From: Pseudomonadota bacterium
Lineage (GTDB): Bacteria > Pseudomonadota > Gammaproteobacteria > UBA1113
Assembly (NCBI GenBank): GCA_021781965.1
Contig: JAJXVU010000007.1
Location: forward strand, 16,977-80,976
Direction of reading: 5' to 3'
Length of the DNA: 64,000 nucleotides
Shown: positions 1 through 9,544 of the stretch, one piece after another
Numbering within the stretch: the stretch's first letter is position 1
How the letters are laid out: each line of letters opens with the position of its first letter
Translations under genes and position numbers: made by a program
The notes under the pieces: generated by a model
Databases searched by the model: none
Seen by the model: only the letters and a program-made list of their open reading frames with translations
What the model was told of the DNA's origin: nothing

Positions 1-2
1 TG

Positions 3-1751
3 TACCAACCCAAAAAAGTGGATGATTTTTTTGCGGAATTAAATAAAAAGTCGGATCTTTCTTCAGAAAAACTCAGTTCAATATGGAGTAAATATGTTCA
101 TGGCAAAAGCGGGATTGCTTTAAATGATGAGGCATTGGTTGAGCTTTTGGCCGAGTTAAGGAAATTGAATCAGCGCTATCAAGAGCTGGGTATATCTGAT
201 AATGATAATAAATATGCCAAACTTCTAGGCTTAGCTTTCCAGGATCAATGCCTTGAATTTTTCTTCTGTCAAGATGGCAATAAATATAAAGAAGTGTTTG
301 GCATTATCCAAAGCTTTTATAACGCTCGGAAAGTACTTAAGGCTCAAGAATTATCAGATCTTATTAAGGAGGTTTTTGTATCAATCAATAAGCGTAAGGA
401 TCGTACGCTTATGGTTGACGAAGTCTATGAGCTGGTGCGGACTGTATTTCCAGATGAAAAAGGCATCATAGATAGCGCATTTGACAGTTATAAAAAAGAA
501 CCGCAGATTTCCCGAGGAAACGTAGCTGATTCTGAGCGCGAAGAAAGCCAGGTTGATTGGAGACTGTCCAATGGTAGTTCTTTATTTCTAGATCAGGAGG
601 AAACTCAAATAGCTACGATTGAAACAGCGATCCAGTCCGCAACAAACCTGGTAGAGGTTGAACGGTTGGTAGAAAAAGAAAGGAGACTTATTTCTAGCTT
701 ATTAGCAGATGGACATATTGATTTAGCCTATAATCTTGCAGTAGCATTGGTTGATAGTACCATCTCCATTGACCTTGTACAGAATAATGAGCCTCTTTTG
801 AAGGCTCTAAACAATTTAAAACAACAGGTGTCATTGCCACAGGAAGAGGACAACAAGGACAATAAGAAGTTGGCAACAAAAGCTCTGTTATTGGTATCTG
901 AAGAAGTCTTAAATTGTGCGCAGTATGTTTCTGAACCTAAGCAGGCGGATGTAAAAAATAAAGAATATAAACCCATTATAACCTCCGATAAAATGCGAGA
1001 GATTGTAGGAAAACCTAAAAAAGGGTTTTTAAGTAGCTGGTGTGATCGCATATTGGGAGCTGTTAATACTATTTGTGAAGTATTGTTTGGCCTAAATGAG
1101 TCGCGCAGCTTGACACCCAAGCATTATCAGGATAAATTGTTGAAAGGTGTTCTCAATTATCAGGGCGGTATTGAACAGCTAGTTAGGAAAGGCGCTCAAC
1201 GTCTTGAAGGTGTTGAAGCCGAAGCGGCTATTGAAGCGGCAACGGGTAAAACCCCGCTGCATTCTGCTGTAATAGAATCACCTGATAAGGTTGCACAATT
1301 AATTGAAAAAGGCGCAGATGTTAATGCCAAGGATTTTAAGGGCAGGACTCCCTTGCATTATGCGATTCCTGGTAACTGCGAGCTTGTGTCGTTATTAATT
1401 GCAAAAAAGGCTGATTTTGATGCTAAAGATATGTACGGCAAGACTCCTTTAAATTATGCCGTGGAATATGGCGATACGGATACAGCTCAAATTTTAAATG
1501 AGGCTCTGATGATTAAAGAAGCTAACCAAGAGCTAATACAGCATAAAAAAGATACGAGAGATGTGCCCAACGCCAGGGCAGTTAAAGGATTTGAGCCACA
1601 GACGCCACAGACGCCGCGTGCAAAGTCACCTTTTCTAGACCGGCATAGATTTTTTTCAAGTTCTAATCAACAGGCACTCTCAATGCAAGAGAATAGCATT
1701 AGTCCTCATAGCTTTTTAAGCCATAGGCCTATGCAGAAAACCAAAGGATAA
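3..1751 (+). CDS. Ankyrin-repeat protein, 5' end outside window
   Basis: The frame is open to the left edge of the window. The first possible start inside, a GTG at 18, has no ribosome binding site, so the gene very probably begins upstream; at least 577 residues are visible. About three ankyrin repeats lie near residues 405-500, with TPLHSAV, TPLHYAI and TPLNYAV cores and GADVNAKD-type turns. The rest is helical and not recognisable. The tail is rich in Pro, Ser and Gln and has a duplicated QTP motif. Ankyrin repeats bind proteins, and in intracellular bacteria such proteins are often secreted effectors; that role is inferred here. The next gene starts 3 bp after the stop, so the two are probably co-transcribed. 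Confidence 0.85.
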   Translation, partial: YQPKKVDDFFAELNKKSDLSSEKLSSIWSKYVHGKSGIALNDEALVELLAELRKLNQRYQELGISDNDNKYAKLLGLAFQDQCLEFFFCQDGNKYKEVFGIIQSFYNARKVLKAQELSDLIKEVFVSINKRKDRTLMVDEVYELVRTVFPDEKGIIDSAFDSYKKEPQISRGNVADSEREESQVDWRLSNGSSLFLDQEETQIATIETAIQSATNLVEVERLVEKERRLISSLLADGHIDLAYNLAVALVDSTISIDLVQNNEPLLKALNNLKQQVSLPQEEDNKDNKKLATKALLLVSEEVLNCAQYVSEPKQADVKNKEYKPIITSDKMREIVGKPKKGFLSSWCDRILGAVNTICEVLFGLNESRSLTPKHYQDKLLKGVLNYQGGIEQLVRKGAQRLEGVEAEAAIEAATGKTPLHSAVIESPDKVAQLIEKGADVNAKDFKGRTPLHYAIPGNCELVSLLIAKKADFDAKDMYGKTPLNYAVEYGDTDTAQILNEALMIKEANQELIQHKKDTRDVPNARAVKGFEPQTPQTPRAKSPFLDRHRFFSSSNQQALSMQENSISPHSFLSHRPMQKTKG

Positions 1752-1754
1752 ACA

Positions 1755-2243
1755 ATGGTGTCTAAAGAAAAGTTAGTTAAATTGGCGCAGGATGAAATTA
1801 ATGAGCTTGACTTAGCAATAAAAGATACAAAGACTTATTTGGAAACACTTGAGTCATTACTTCATCATGCTAAAACATCCGCTTCAAAGGCCATGAGCGC
1901 TTTGGAGAGCGCTAAAACCATAATTAATAACAATAGAGAGAGAGAAAAAATCTGTCCTTCTTTGAAGAGAAATGAGGGGTGGCAATCTGTTGTACGAGCG
2001 GCAGAAGATAACCTGAAAGAAAAAGAACAAAATCGCAAGGACTGGGAAGAAAAATGTAAAACATATGAGTCCAAATATCAAAAACAGTCGTGTAACCTGC
2101 GCAAGTACAAAGATGATCGTAGAGAATTGATAATGCGATGCGCCATCTATTCAGCAAGCATAGAAGGAGAGGGGCTAGAATCTGTGTCCGCCGAAGAAAA
2201 AGAAGCTTTTTTAAGTACGAAATTTTCTCAACTCCGTCCGTAA
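1755..2243 (+). CDS. Small coiled-coil protein, unknown function
   Basis: A 162-residue soluble protein, almost entirely charged alpha-helix (Lys, Glu, Gln, Arg) with heptad-like spacing over about residues 5-125. It has no signal peptide, membrane segment or catalytic motif. An AAAGGA ribosome binding site overlaps the end of the upstream ankyrin gene and the start lies 3 bp after that stop, so the two form a transcription unit. It could be a partner or chaperone of the ankyrin protein; that rests on position only. I recognise no family. Confidence 0.75.
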   Translation: MVSKEKLVKLAQDEINELDLAIKDTKTYLETLESLLHHAKTSASKAMSALESAKTIINNNREREKICPSLKRNEGWQSVVRAAEDNLKEKEQNRKDWEEKCKTYESKYQKQSCNLRKYKDDRRELIMRCAIYSASIEGEGLESVSAEEKEAFLSTKFSQLRP

Positions 2244-2599
2244 AACGAATAAAACATGCAAAAGATGAACTAACTTCCGATCAGCGACCGTCAGGCACAT
2301 CTTTAATCTCAGCCCGTATAAAGATCCCCTTCTTTTTAATTTCTATGGTAAAAGAGCATCATTCTTATTTTTTAAGATTTCTTGCTTCGTAAACCATTAC
2401 TAGCATTGATTATTCGCTCAAGAATTGTGAGCGGTCTCCTCTTAAAGAAGTCAGCAGAAAAGCTTTACAGGCAACCATATGAAGTTTTTTAGATTATTTT
2501 TAAAAGATCGTGTTTAGTTAAGTTTCTTGATATAATGCTTTCAATAAGCTATTGGTGGCGTTTTAATAGAACCTACAAGGCAGATTTAGAGAGTCCGAT
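2244..2599. other. Intergenic region with a promoter for the NTF2-like gene
   Basis: A 356-bp AT-rich gap. It holds a probable extended -10 promoter near 2528-2536. An 84-codon frame running in from the preceding gene has no ribosome binding site and no family features, and looks like chance. I see nothing else. Confidence 0.5.
2528..2536 (+). promoter_or_regulatory. Extended -10 promoter element
   Basis: The sequence TGATATAAT matches an extended -10 (TG-N-TATAAT) exactly and lies 64 bp before the ATG of the NTF2-like gene. No good -35 is visible, as is usual for extended -10 promoters. The same TG-N-TATA(A/C)T form recurs before several genes in this window. Confidence 0.45.
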
Positions 2600-2974
2600 A
2601 TGTATATAGAAATACTAAAAGAAATGTTTTCTGAAATGGTGGAAAAAAAGAATGCTTCATTGATTCCCCAATATTATCATGAATCTTTTCAACTATATGC
2701 TAACGGTAAAATACAAGATTATGCGTACTTCCTTGAGTTTCATAGAAAAATATATGCTACTGATATCAAATATCAGGTAAGTTATGATGAAAATGCTTTT
2801 ATAGAGCAAGAAGAAAAAATAGCTGCGCGCATATTTTTCATTATTACAAAGCCAAATGAACCGATAAAAGAATTAGAGGTTATTTTAATTACAGAGTTTA
2901 AAGATAAAAAAATTTATAGGCTATGGGAACTTTGTTATCCTGACTGGAGTAAAATGCCAGAATTTCAAGAATAA
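2600..2974 (+). CDS. NTF2-like / SnoaL-like protein
   Basis: A 124-residue soluble protein with the pattern of the NTF2-like cone fold: N-terminal helices with a YYHESFQLYANGK-type segment, a central helix, then alternating beta-strands ending in a WELCYPDW tail. The length fits a single SnoaL/NTF2 domain. Members range from enzymes to ligand-binding or scaffold proteins, so the substrate cannot be given. It stands alone between an extended -10 promoter and ankyrin debris. The ribosome binding site is weak (AGAGAG). Confidence 0.65.
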   Translation: MYIEILKEMFSEMVEKKNASLIPQYYHESFQLYANGKIQDYAYFLEFHRKIYATDIKYQVSYDENAFIEQEEKIAARIFFIITKPNEPIKELEVILITEFKDKKIYRLWELCYPDWSKMPEFQE

Positions 2975-3013
2975 TATTCGCTAAACAACCCCTAGGCAAA
3001 TTAGGGAGCTGCC

Positions 3014-3271
3014 TTTTTGCTTCTTGATGCCGCGTATAGATATCCTGCTGTTGTAGATACTTTATACGAGAAATATACAAAGAAGCATAAGAATATCCAT
3101 TCAAGTGAAGACTTCAATAGTAACACTCGTGATCGGGAGGGTAATACACTTCTTCATTTGGCAAGCAGCTGCAGTAATAGGGATCTTATGTTTTTGTTTT
3201 TGCAAAAAGGCGCTGATATTGTTGGAATTAAATGGCTATTTCCCACAAAATCTTATCTTTGTGTTAAATGA
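3014..3271 (+). pseudogene. Ankyrin-repeat gene fragment
   Basis: About 85 codons with no ATG start. The translation has one good ankyrin repeat (GNTLLHLASS, then a helix and LQKGADI). After GADI the expected next repeat is missing and the frame runs into unrelated residues and a stop; an overlapping frame at 3105-3308 does not restore ankyrin homology. This looks like the remnant of a larger ankyrin gene, in line with the density of such genes nearby. A short expressed peptide cannot be excluded. Confidence 0.5.
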
Positions 3272-3393
3272 GTATGGCTCTTGGCTTGCCTTGATTACTG
3301 GATTTTGAATCTCAAATTCTGAGTTTAGAAAATGAAATGAGTTAGGATTTTGCGACAAAGAGGAGTCTGTAAATAAGTTTGTGTAAACAGTCA

Positions 3394-3429
3394 TAGTTTA
3401 GTAAATTAGCTAAAAAAAGGAGCTAAACT
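3394..3429. repeat. Inverted repeat upstream of the 1898-residue gene
   Basis: TAGTTTAG and CTAAACTA arms are separated by about 20 bp containing an A7 run and two AGCT blocks that allow alternative pairing. It lies about 100 bp before the start at 3529. It could be an operator, a leader hairpin or a terminator for the decayed ankyrin gene; the sequence does not decide. Confidence 0.3.
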
Positions 3430-3528
3430 ATTGTATTTTATTGGGGCAAGCCCAAACCTGCATTGAGATTGCATCCAGATAAGTGGATAGTTATAAAATA
3501 AATTGAATTTAAAATTGAGGAGGTTATT

Positions 3529-6500
3529 ATGACATTACAAAAGGCGAAAAAAGAAATAAGACAATTGCTCCATCGCTGGATGGTGGTACGGGATACCAAT
3601 ATTTCACAGAAAGACCCCTATGCGCCGATCACCACGATTGCTACTATTGAGCAGTATCTACAAAAAGAATGCCAACCGCCGAAATTAAGTGCAGAAGAAT
3701 TTCAAGAACTCATTGCCTTTGCCCTGGAAGAAGCCCAAACCTTGCCCTTGCGACTGGAAACAACAGAATATTTTTATGGTGAAATCAGGCGTACTGTAGA
3801 GCGCAAAGAATTTACGCAATTAAAGCACATGTTAGAGCGGTATCTACTGTCTGAGCCTGTAGCCTGGTCTGCTTCTTTGCAATTTGTTGCTGCCCAAGTA
3901 CTACCGGCTGCTGCTCTTATTTTTGCTTTTTCGGTCGTACCGGCTGCTGCTGCGATAATTCCTCAAAATAATCCTGATGTGGACAGTACGGGATCGGCTC
4001 TGGCAGTGGATTATACACAGTCTCACCCTATGGCCAATTTAATGAAAACGCATCCTGATGCGCTTATGTCTGAAGAATGGATACAACCCAGCGCGCATAT
4101 TAGAACACAGGCGGGGATACAGACAGTTGAAACTTTGGCCAATGAATTGCTTCGTTTTTATGAAGAAAGCCTTGGGTCTGGAGAATGGCAACAACAAGAG
4201 GAATTGATCCAAAGGCTATTAAACGATGATGATGTAATGCAACGTTTAAATGTTATTTTAATCCATTCTAGCAATAAAGCGCTATTATATCCCATGCTGG
4301 TAAAATTAACACATAAATTGTACGACAATATGCTTACTAGAGAGGATGTGGCTAATCGGGATAGCCTGTTGATATCCTTAGGCCAGGCTATCATGACGAT
4401 GCCGAAAATAACTTTAGCGAATAATTTGTCGGAGAATGAAATTCATACCATGATAGGGGTATTATTTTCCTATCAACCCTATCATGCGGATGAAAGCGCT
4501 GTGCGTGCCAGAATACAGGATTTATTTCTCTTGTCGCGTACGACAAATGATTATGGCTCTACTTTAATCTATCGGGTAGTGACCTACAATCCTGCTCAAA
4601 AGAAAATCGCGCAGGCGCATTTCCAGGCATTATTAAATGAGTCCAAGAAATTATTTTCTAATGTTCCTAAAGTCGAGCAAACTGTTTTTTTTACAGAAGA
4701 ACAATACGCTGTAAAATTTATGCAAATGTATTCCAGGATGTCTCAAATTGTCATTGAATTATTTGATGCTGACAATTCTGTGGGAAGGTTTAATTTGGTG
4801 AAAGAAATTTACACTTTGGCAAAAGAGCAAAATAACCTGGCTGTGGCGATGCTACAGAGCCCAGATCCAGATAACAATAGCGTACGCTTTAAGTTTGCCA
4901 CTGTCTTTGTTGAAATACATTTAAAGATGGTTTTTGCACGTATGAACAAGGAGCTAACTGAATGCGAAACCATCATACTTGATTCAGCAAAAAAATGGGG
5001 TGCGCATTCCTCTAAAATGGACATTAAGCTTATGAAAATCTTGCTGATATTTAGGCATTATTTTGGGTATGCTGATATGGCAAAAGAGTATTTCCATATA
5101 ATAGAGGATTTGCTAGTAAAGCATGGGGTAACGTCGCAAGAGATTGCGCAGCAAGAAAAAAGTATTAACAGAATTTTTGCGCTTGGGTCCTTGGCAGCAA
5201 TTAAGCCTTGGCCAGAACCTGCCACTTTAGCCCACCTTAAATCCACTGACATTAAAACACAAGGCAGTCAAAGCGTCCTTGTATATTTAATCCGCCAATT
5301 AAGGCATTTTGCCGAAGGTACTTTTACGCTCGAAGAAAAAATAGCATTCATTCAGGGACTATTAAACAATGATACACACATGCAATCCTTCAATATTATT
5401 TTAATTGAATCGGACAATGCAGAGTGGCAGCAGCGAATGACGGCTAAATTAGCAAGTGTGTTTTATGAAATGATACTTGAAATGGAGATGAAAAATAGCG
5501 ATAGCATGATTATCTCCTTAGGTCGAGCGATCATGGCTGTGCCAAAAACAGCCTTAATAAAAAATTTTTCCAAACATGAAATCCAGAGCATGATAGTGAT
5601 GTTATTTTTGTACCAACCCTACGTTGCTGGCAAAGCTGCTGTGGGAGAAAGAATAAACGATATATGTGATTTACCTGATAGGGTAAGCGATTCTTGTCCT
5701 ATATTAATTTATCGCCTGTTGACATACGATGCACCCCAAAAGAAAAAGGCACAAGCACATTTTTTGGCATTATTGGAGGAATCAATGAGATTGTTTCCTG
5801 CGAGAGATAAGTATCCACCGCGCTTTACAGAAGATCAACGCATCCCTCAATTTTTGGAGATGTATCCAAAGATGTTAAAAGCTATCATTGACCTATTTGA
5901 TGCGGACAATTCTCTAGAGAGACTTGACTTATTAAAAGCAAGTAGTGGTTTGGCGCCGAAAATACTGGCTTTGAAAGGCGGGGAAGGTAGGTACTACGCT
6001 TCATACATGCAGCAGATGTCCTTTTGTATTGATATATCTTTAACTATGGCCTTTAAGTCTATAGATAAAGATCGAACGATGTATGAAAATGCCATTTTGG
6101 AGTCAGCAAAAGAATGGGATAAGGAGCTCTCCAAAACAGGAATTAAGTTACTGAAAATACTGATGATCTATAGGCAGTTTTCTGGCCATTCTGAGATGGC
6201 GCAGGAATATTACGATATCGCAAGAAATCTGCAAGTAAAGCATCGCATAGAGCAACAAGAATTTGTTGAAAAAGAAAACGGTTTTTTCCAAACTTTAAAG
6301 CTGGAACACCTGGAACCGATTCAAGCTTTTTCAGCGCCTAAAGTGGAGGGGGGGGGTATGGAGAAAATCCTCTCGCCCGAAGTATTTCTCGGTTTGTTGC
6401 TAGGTGGGACAGGGGTGGGTTTTTTTTATAGTATGCATTATTTTTCAAAACCACCTAAAGAATTGTCGACGCTAATGCAAAACGTTATAGAAAATTTGCA

Positions 6501-9225
6501 CTGCGCCGATTTAATTGCCATGCCGGAAGACTACCGCACAGAGGGGTGGATAACACAAATGCATTACGGTGTTCACCAATATAAATTATTGGCTTTATTC
6601 AGCTTAGAGGAACAGGCTACTCTATTGGCAAAAGGCTTGTCAACACCCGAATTCACAGTGCGTGTGATTGCAAACCAAAATAAATTTAGAATAAGTATAA
6701 AGCCCAATCAATGGTTGCCAGATTGGCGTAACTACTTTGAATATCTGCAGAAACATTCACAACTGGCTATACGAAAAGAGTTATATGAAAAATTAAAAAA
6801 ATGGATAAAGCCCCGTTTGAGTAATATTAAATTTGCCGAACCTTTTCGCCCGTTGGCCGGCCGAGAGCGGGTGGTGGTTTTTTTTGAATGGCGTGAGGAT
6901 CCCAGTATTCAGAATGATTTATGCAACCTTTTTAAGGAGAATGCTATGGGGATGCCTATAGAGGATATTGGCAAATTAAATCTGCTGATTCCATTTGATG
7001 CCTTGTTCCCGGAAGGGGGTTGTGAAACGGAGTTTAGTAAAAAACTTAAGCGGATTAATGAGGATTGGGTTAAAGTAAAAATAAGCGTTGATAGTATTGC
7101 CGACATTGAGATAACCACAGAGTCAAAGGCAAGTCTTAGAGGCTACTTATTGCATCGATTACGTCTTATTGACGAAAAGATAAAAGCAAACTCTATATCA
7201 CATGATTTTTCGCGAGCAGAAGAATCAGGCCTTATTGTGAAAAATATTATGGCTGTGTTTAATATCTTAAAAGAACGTTATGCTCCAGCCGTTTGCGAGC
7301 TGGTTTTTATAGATAAAAAAATAAAAATGCAAATATCTTTCACTCAAGATCAAGTCACTCATGGGCTAAGTACAGAACAGTTTTTTAAGCTGGCACAAAG
7401 AGAACTTGAGGAAAACGGTTTTGTGACAAATCAAGCTAAACAACCCCTGTCACTGGATATAGCTGTGGGTGAGAAGAGGATTATACCACAGTTTGCAGCA
7501 GATTTGGGCACAGTTTGCCAGCAAGAGTGTGAAAGAATTACCTTAGAAGAGAAACAGAAGCAAGCAGCACAAAAAGCTTCAGAGTATCATAATGTTATGG
7601 CGTGGTTAAATTCTAGATTAAACGACTTTATTCCGAATCAAAATTTAGAGTGGGTGCCCATAAAACCTAAGAAAGGAATGATAAAGGTGGTATTACAAGA
7701 AATGAACTATTATACCCACGGGGGAATGCAGATATTGTCGAATGCGCTCATGGCGCTCATCAAAGAGGATCTGCAAAAAAATGGGGGAGTAGAAGAAAAA
7801 TGCATTTTTATGGATGAAAATAATAACCATCCCTCCCCCCGCAAGATTGGGCTTAAGCAATGGGATTCTGTGAAGATGAATGATGCGCCTGTGGGGCAAG
7901 AAATCTTTATGGTATTAGAAGAGCTCGTTTTGCTGTACTTCCCCATGAGTATTACTTTGAATTATGTAAATGAGGAATTTAAGGTGTGTCTTGAACTGGA
8001 GGAGAACAATGCATATGAGATACAGCCCTATGGATTAAGCAGTAGTGATTTTGTGGATTGTGTGCAAGAAAGTTTGGGTGGCGAAAATAATGGGAGACGA
8101 GATGGCTTAAAGCTGACAATTGCTTTGGGTTCATTAGATTCTATTCAATTACCTGATGAAGAAAAGTTTTTCAAAGAAAAGCAACAGCGTTATAGCAGAG
8201 ATGTTTTTCTGCCAGGAAAAGATAAAGAAAAGGAGAAAGAAAAAGAAGAAGACAAGGGGAAAGATATGGGTATAGAAAAAGAGCAAGAAAAAGGTAAAAA
8301 ACATAAGCAAAAACTATCAAAACTTGTGCAACCTACTATGTCATTGACTAAGCCGAAACCTCCACAAGGAGTATCAAGTTATCATACGCAAGGTTTTTTA
8401 AGGCGGCCTATTATAAGATTTAATGAAGAAAAGACAAAAGAAGAAATTGTTAAACTTTTTACTCTGATTGAAACCGATCTGAAGGAGATTACATATTTAG
8501 AGAAAGGTGATGGGGGAATTAAAGCAATAAGAAGGCAATTTTCTTTGTACATAAACCTCTCAAACTTGTTGGAAAAACTAGTAAAGTGTGACTATGAATT
8601 TAGCAGAGAAGGAGTTATCAAACCCAAGTGGTTTAATATTTTAGATCCTAAACACTTATCAGAGCTAAGGGCCTTTATTATAAAAAGCATCAATCATCCA
8701 CATCATATGGTGTTTTGTATGTTTGTGGCAGGAAAAATGATAAACATGAAAAAATCCCCTGTTTTTCTTATCAATATCCAGGATATTATACAAAGCGGAT
8801 TAACCCATGCAGTACTTGAAGGGTATTTTGAGCGGGGTAAACTTGAAACAGAAGAATCGGCTATAGATTATGATGAAATTAGAGCGCATGTATCGACATT
8901 AAAAAATGCCCTTAAGGGGGATGACAGAGAATTAAATTTGTGGCTACAACAAAATAGGGATTTTGCCCGTGCGCTTATAGTGCGTACCGTAGAGCTGTTT
9001 AACAAGAAAGACGAGGCTTCATCTCATGAAACGAAACAGTATCTAGGGGAAAAGCTATACCCTATTTTGAAGGATGACTTTAGACCCTATAGAAACAAAA
9101 CTATACACGCCCCTGGAGAAGAAACTTTTCAGTTAATGAGACTTATAAAAAGCCTCTCTACTGTATCGGTTGAACAACCCGTACAAAGTGATCGTCAAGG
9201 TTCCCTTAGTGTGATTAGAAGATAG
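3529..9225 (+). CDS. Giant 1898-residue protein with internal duplication, unknown function
   Basis: A strong GAGGAGG site precedes the ATG. Visible layout: an N-terminal helical region; a hydrophobic Ala-rich stretch at about 111-144; two diverged copies of a 340-residue unit at about 198-544 and 579-925, sharing landmarks such as RLLNDD/GLLNND, SLGQAIM/SLGRAIM, YQPY and AQAHFxALLxES; a G9 tract followed by a second hydrophobic segment at about 944-970; a long mixed region; a Lys/Glu low-complexity linker at about 1565-1600; and a helical C-terminal domain with an RNKTIH motif at 1855-1860. No known domain is certain. Its size, lack of enzyme motifs and neighbours suggest an effector. A small ankyrin-like frame follows 7 bp after the stop. 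Confidence 0.85.
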   Translation: MTLQKAKKEIRQLLHRWMVVRDTNISQKDPYAPITTIATIEQYLQKECQPPKLSAEEFQELIAFALEEAQTLPLRLETTEYFYGEIRRTVERKEFTQLKHMLERYLLSEPVAWSASLQFVAAQVLPAAALIFAFSVVPAAAAIIPQNNPDVDSTGSALAVDYTQSHPMANLMKTHPDALMSEEWIQPSAHIRTQAGIQTVETLANELLRFYEESLGSGEWQQQEELIQRLLNDDDVMQRLNVILIHSSNKALLYPMLVKLTHKLYDNMLTREDVANRDSLLISLGQAIMTMPKITLANNLSENEIHTMIGVLFSYQPYHADESAVRARIQDLFLLSRTTNDYGSTLIYRVVTYNPAQKKIAQAHFQALLNESKKLFSNVPKVEQTVFFTEEQYAVKFMQMYSRMSQIVIELFDADNSVGRFNLVKEIYTLAKEQNNLAVAMLQSPDPDNNSVRFKFATVFVEIHLKMVFARMNKELTECETIILDSAKKWGAHSSKMDIKLMKILLIFRHYFGYADMAKEYFHIIEDLLVKHGVTSQEIAQQEKSINRIFALGSLAAIKPWPEPATLAHLKSTDIKTQGSQSVLVYLIRQLRHFAEGTFTLEEKIAFIQGLLNNDTHMQSFNIILIESDNAEWQQRMTAKLASVFYEMILEMEMKNSDSMIISLGRAIMAVPKTALIKNFSKHEIQSMIVMLFLYQPYVAGKAAVGERINDICDLPDRVSDSCPILIYRLLTYDAPQKKKAQAHFLALLEESMRLFPARDKYPPRFTEDQRIPQFLEMYPKMLKAIIDLFDADNSLERLDLLKASSGLAPKILALKGGEGRYYASYMQQMSFCIDISLTMAFKSIDKDRTMYENAILESAKEWDKELSKTGIKLLKILMIYRQFSGHSEMAQEYYDIARNLQVKHRIEQQEFVEKENGFFQTLKLEHLEPIQAFSAPKVEGGGMEKILSPEVFLGLLLGGTGVGFFYSMHYFSKPPKELSTLMQNVIENLHCADLIAMPEDYRTEGWITQMHYGVHQYKLLALFSLEEQATLLAKGLSTPEFTVRVIANQNKFRISIKPNQWLPDWRNYFEYLQKHSQLAIRKELYEKLKKWIKPRLSNIKFAEPFRPLAGRERVVVFFEWREDPSIQNDLCNLFKENAMGMPIEDIGKLNLLIPFDALFPEGGCETEFSKKLKRINEDWVKVKISVDSIADIEITTESKASLRGYLLHRLRLIDEKIKANSISHDFSRAEESGLIVKNIMAVFNILKERYAPAVCELVFIDKKIKMQISFTQDQVTHGLSTEQFFKLAQRELEENGFVTNQAKQPLSLDIAVGEKRIIPQFAADLGTVCQQECERITLEEKQKQAAQKASEYHNVMAWLNSRLNDFIPNQNLEWVPIKPKKGMIKVVLQEMNYYTHGGMQILSNALMALIKEDLQKNGGVEEKCIFMDENNNHPSPRKIGLKQWDSVKMNDAPVGQEIFMVLEELVLLYFPMSITLNYVNEEFKVCLELEENNAYEIQPYGLSSSDFVDCVQESLGGENNGRRDGLKLTIALGSLDSIQLPDEEKFFKEKQQRYSRDVFLPGKDKEKEKEKEEDKGKDMGIEKEQEKGKKHKQKLSKLVQPTMSLTKPKPPQGVSSYHTQGFLRRPIIRFNEEKTKEEIVKLFTLIETDLKEITYLEKGDGGIKAIRRQFSLYINLSNLLEKLVKCDYEFSREGVIKPKWFNILDPKHLSELRAFIIKSINHPHHMVFCMFVAGKMINMKKSPVFLINIQDIIQSGLTHAVLEGYFERGKLETEESAIDYDEIRAHVSTLKNALKGDDRELNLWLQQNRDFARALIVRTVELFNKKDEASSHETKQYLGEKLYPILKDDFRPYRNKTIHAPGEETFQLMRLIKSLSTVSVEQPVQSDRQGSLSVIRR

Positions 9226-9232
9226 GGTGACT

Positions 9233-9459
9233 ATGCCCATTATTTCCGGGCCAATAGGCCGTGAAAAAGTGCATTTTGAAGCACCGGCTGATCATGATCC
9301 TAAAATGCTTCAACAAGCCATACTCAATGGCGCTGAAGTCAACATACGTTTCGAAAATGGTGGAATAACTCCTTAAACTTCGATATAGTTAATCTGATGG
9401 CTTTTAATACCGCTGCCGCTTTTGAGCAATCTAGCAGCTCCTGGTGCACTCTAAGTTAA
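9233..9459 (+). pseudogene. Frameshifted ankyrin-like remnant downstream of giant gene
   Basis: An ATG 7 bp after the preceding stop opens a 47-codon frame ending at 9376. Its second half reads like the start of an ankyrin repeat (AILNGAEVNIRFENGGITP). Exactly where LH should follow TP the frame stops, but the -1 frame from 9373 continues as LNFDIVNLMAF and runs to a stop at 9457-9459. This is best read as an ankyrin gene cut down and broken by a single-base change. No other function is visible. Confidence 0.45.
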
Positions 9460-9473
9460 GGGAGATTAGCTTA

Positions 9474-9493
9474 ATTACTATTGTAATAGTAAT
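9474..9493. promoter_or_regulatory. Near-perfect inverted repeat, candidate operator
   Basis: ATTACTATT and AATAGTAAT form 9-bp arms around a 2-bp centre. The repeat lies about 20 bp before the -35 of the promoter for the RAP-domain gene, a usual place for an activator or repressor dimer. The binding protein is unknown. Confidence 0.45.
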
Positions 9494-9515
9494 TCGCGTT
9501 AATACTGTTTTGACA

Positions 9516-9544
9516 TTGACATTCTGGAAAATAGAAAGTATAAA
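9516..9544 (+). promoter_or_regulatory. Sigma-70 promoter of the first RAP-domain gene
   Basis: TTGACA at 9516-9521, a 17-bp spacer and TATAAA at 9539-9544 form a near-consensus promoter. A second TTGACA at 9510-9515 directly precedes it. The expected start near 9551 leaves a leader of about 140 bp before the ATG at 9691. Confidence 0.6.

Noticed and set aside
2138..2392. 84-codon plus-strand frame
   Set aside because: Overlaps the end of the coiled-coil gene in another frame, with no ribosome binding site and no family features.
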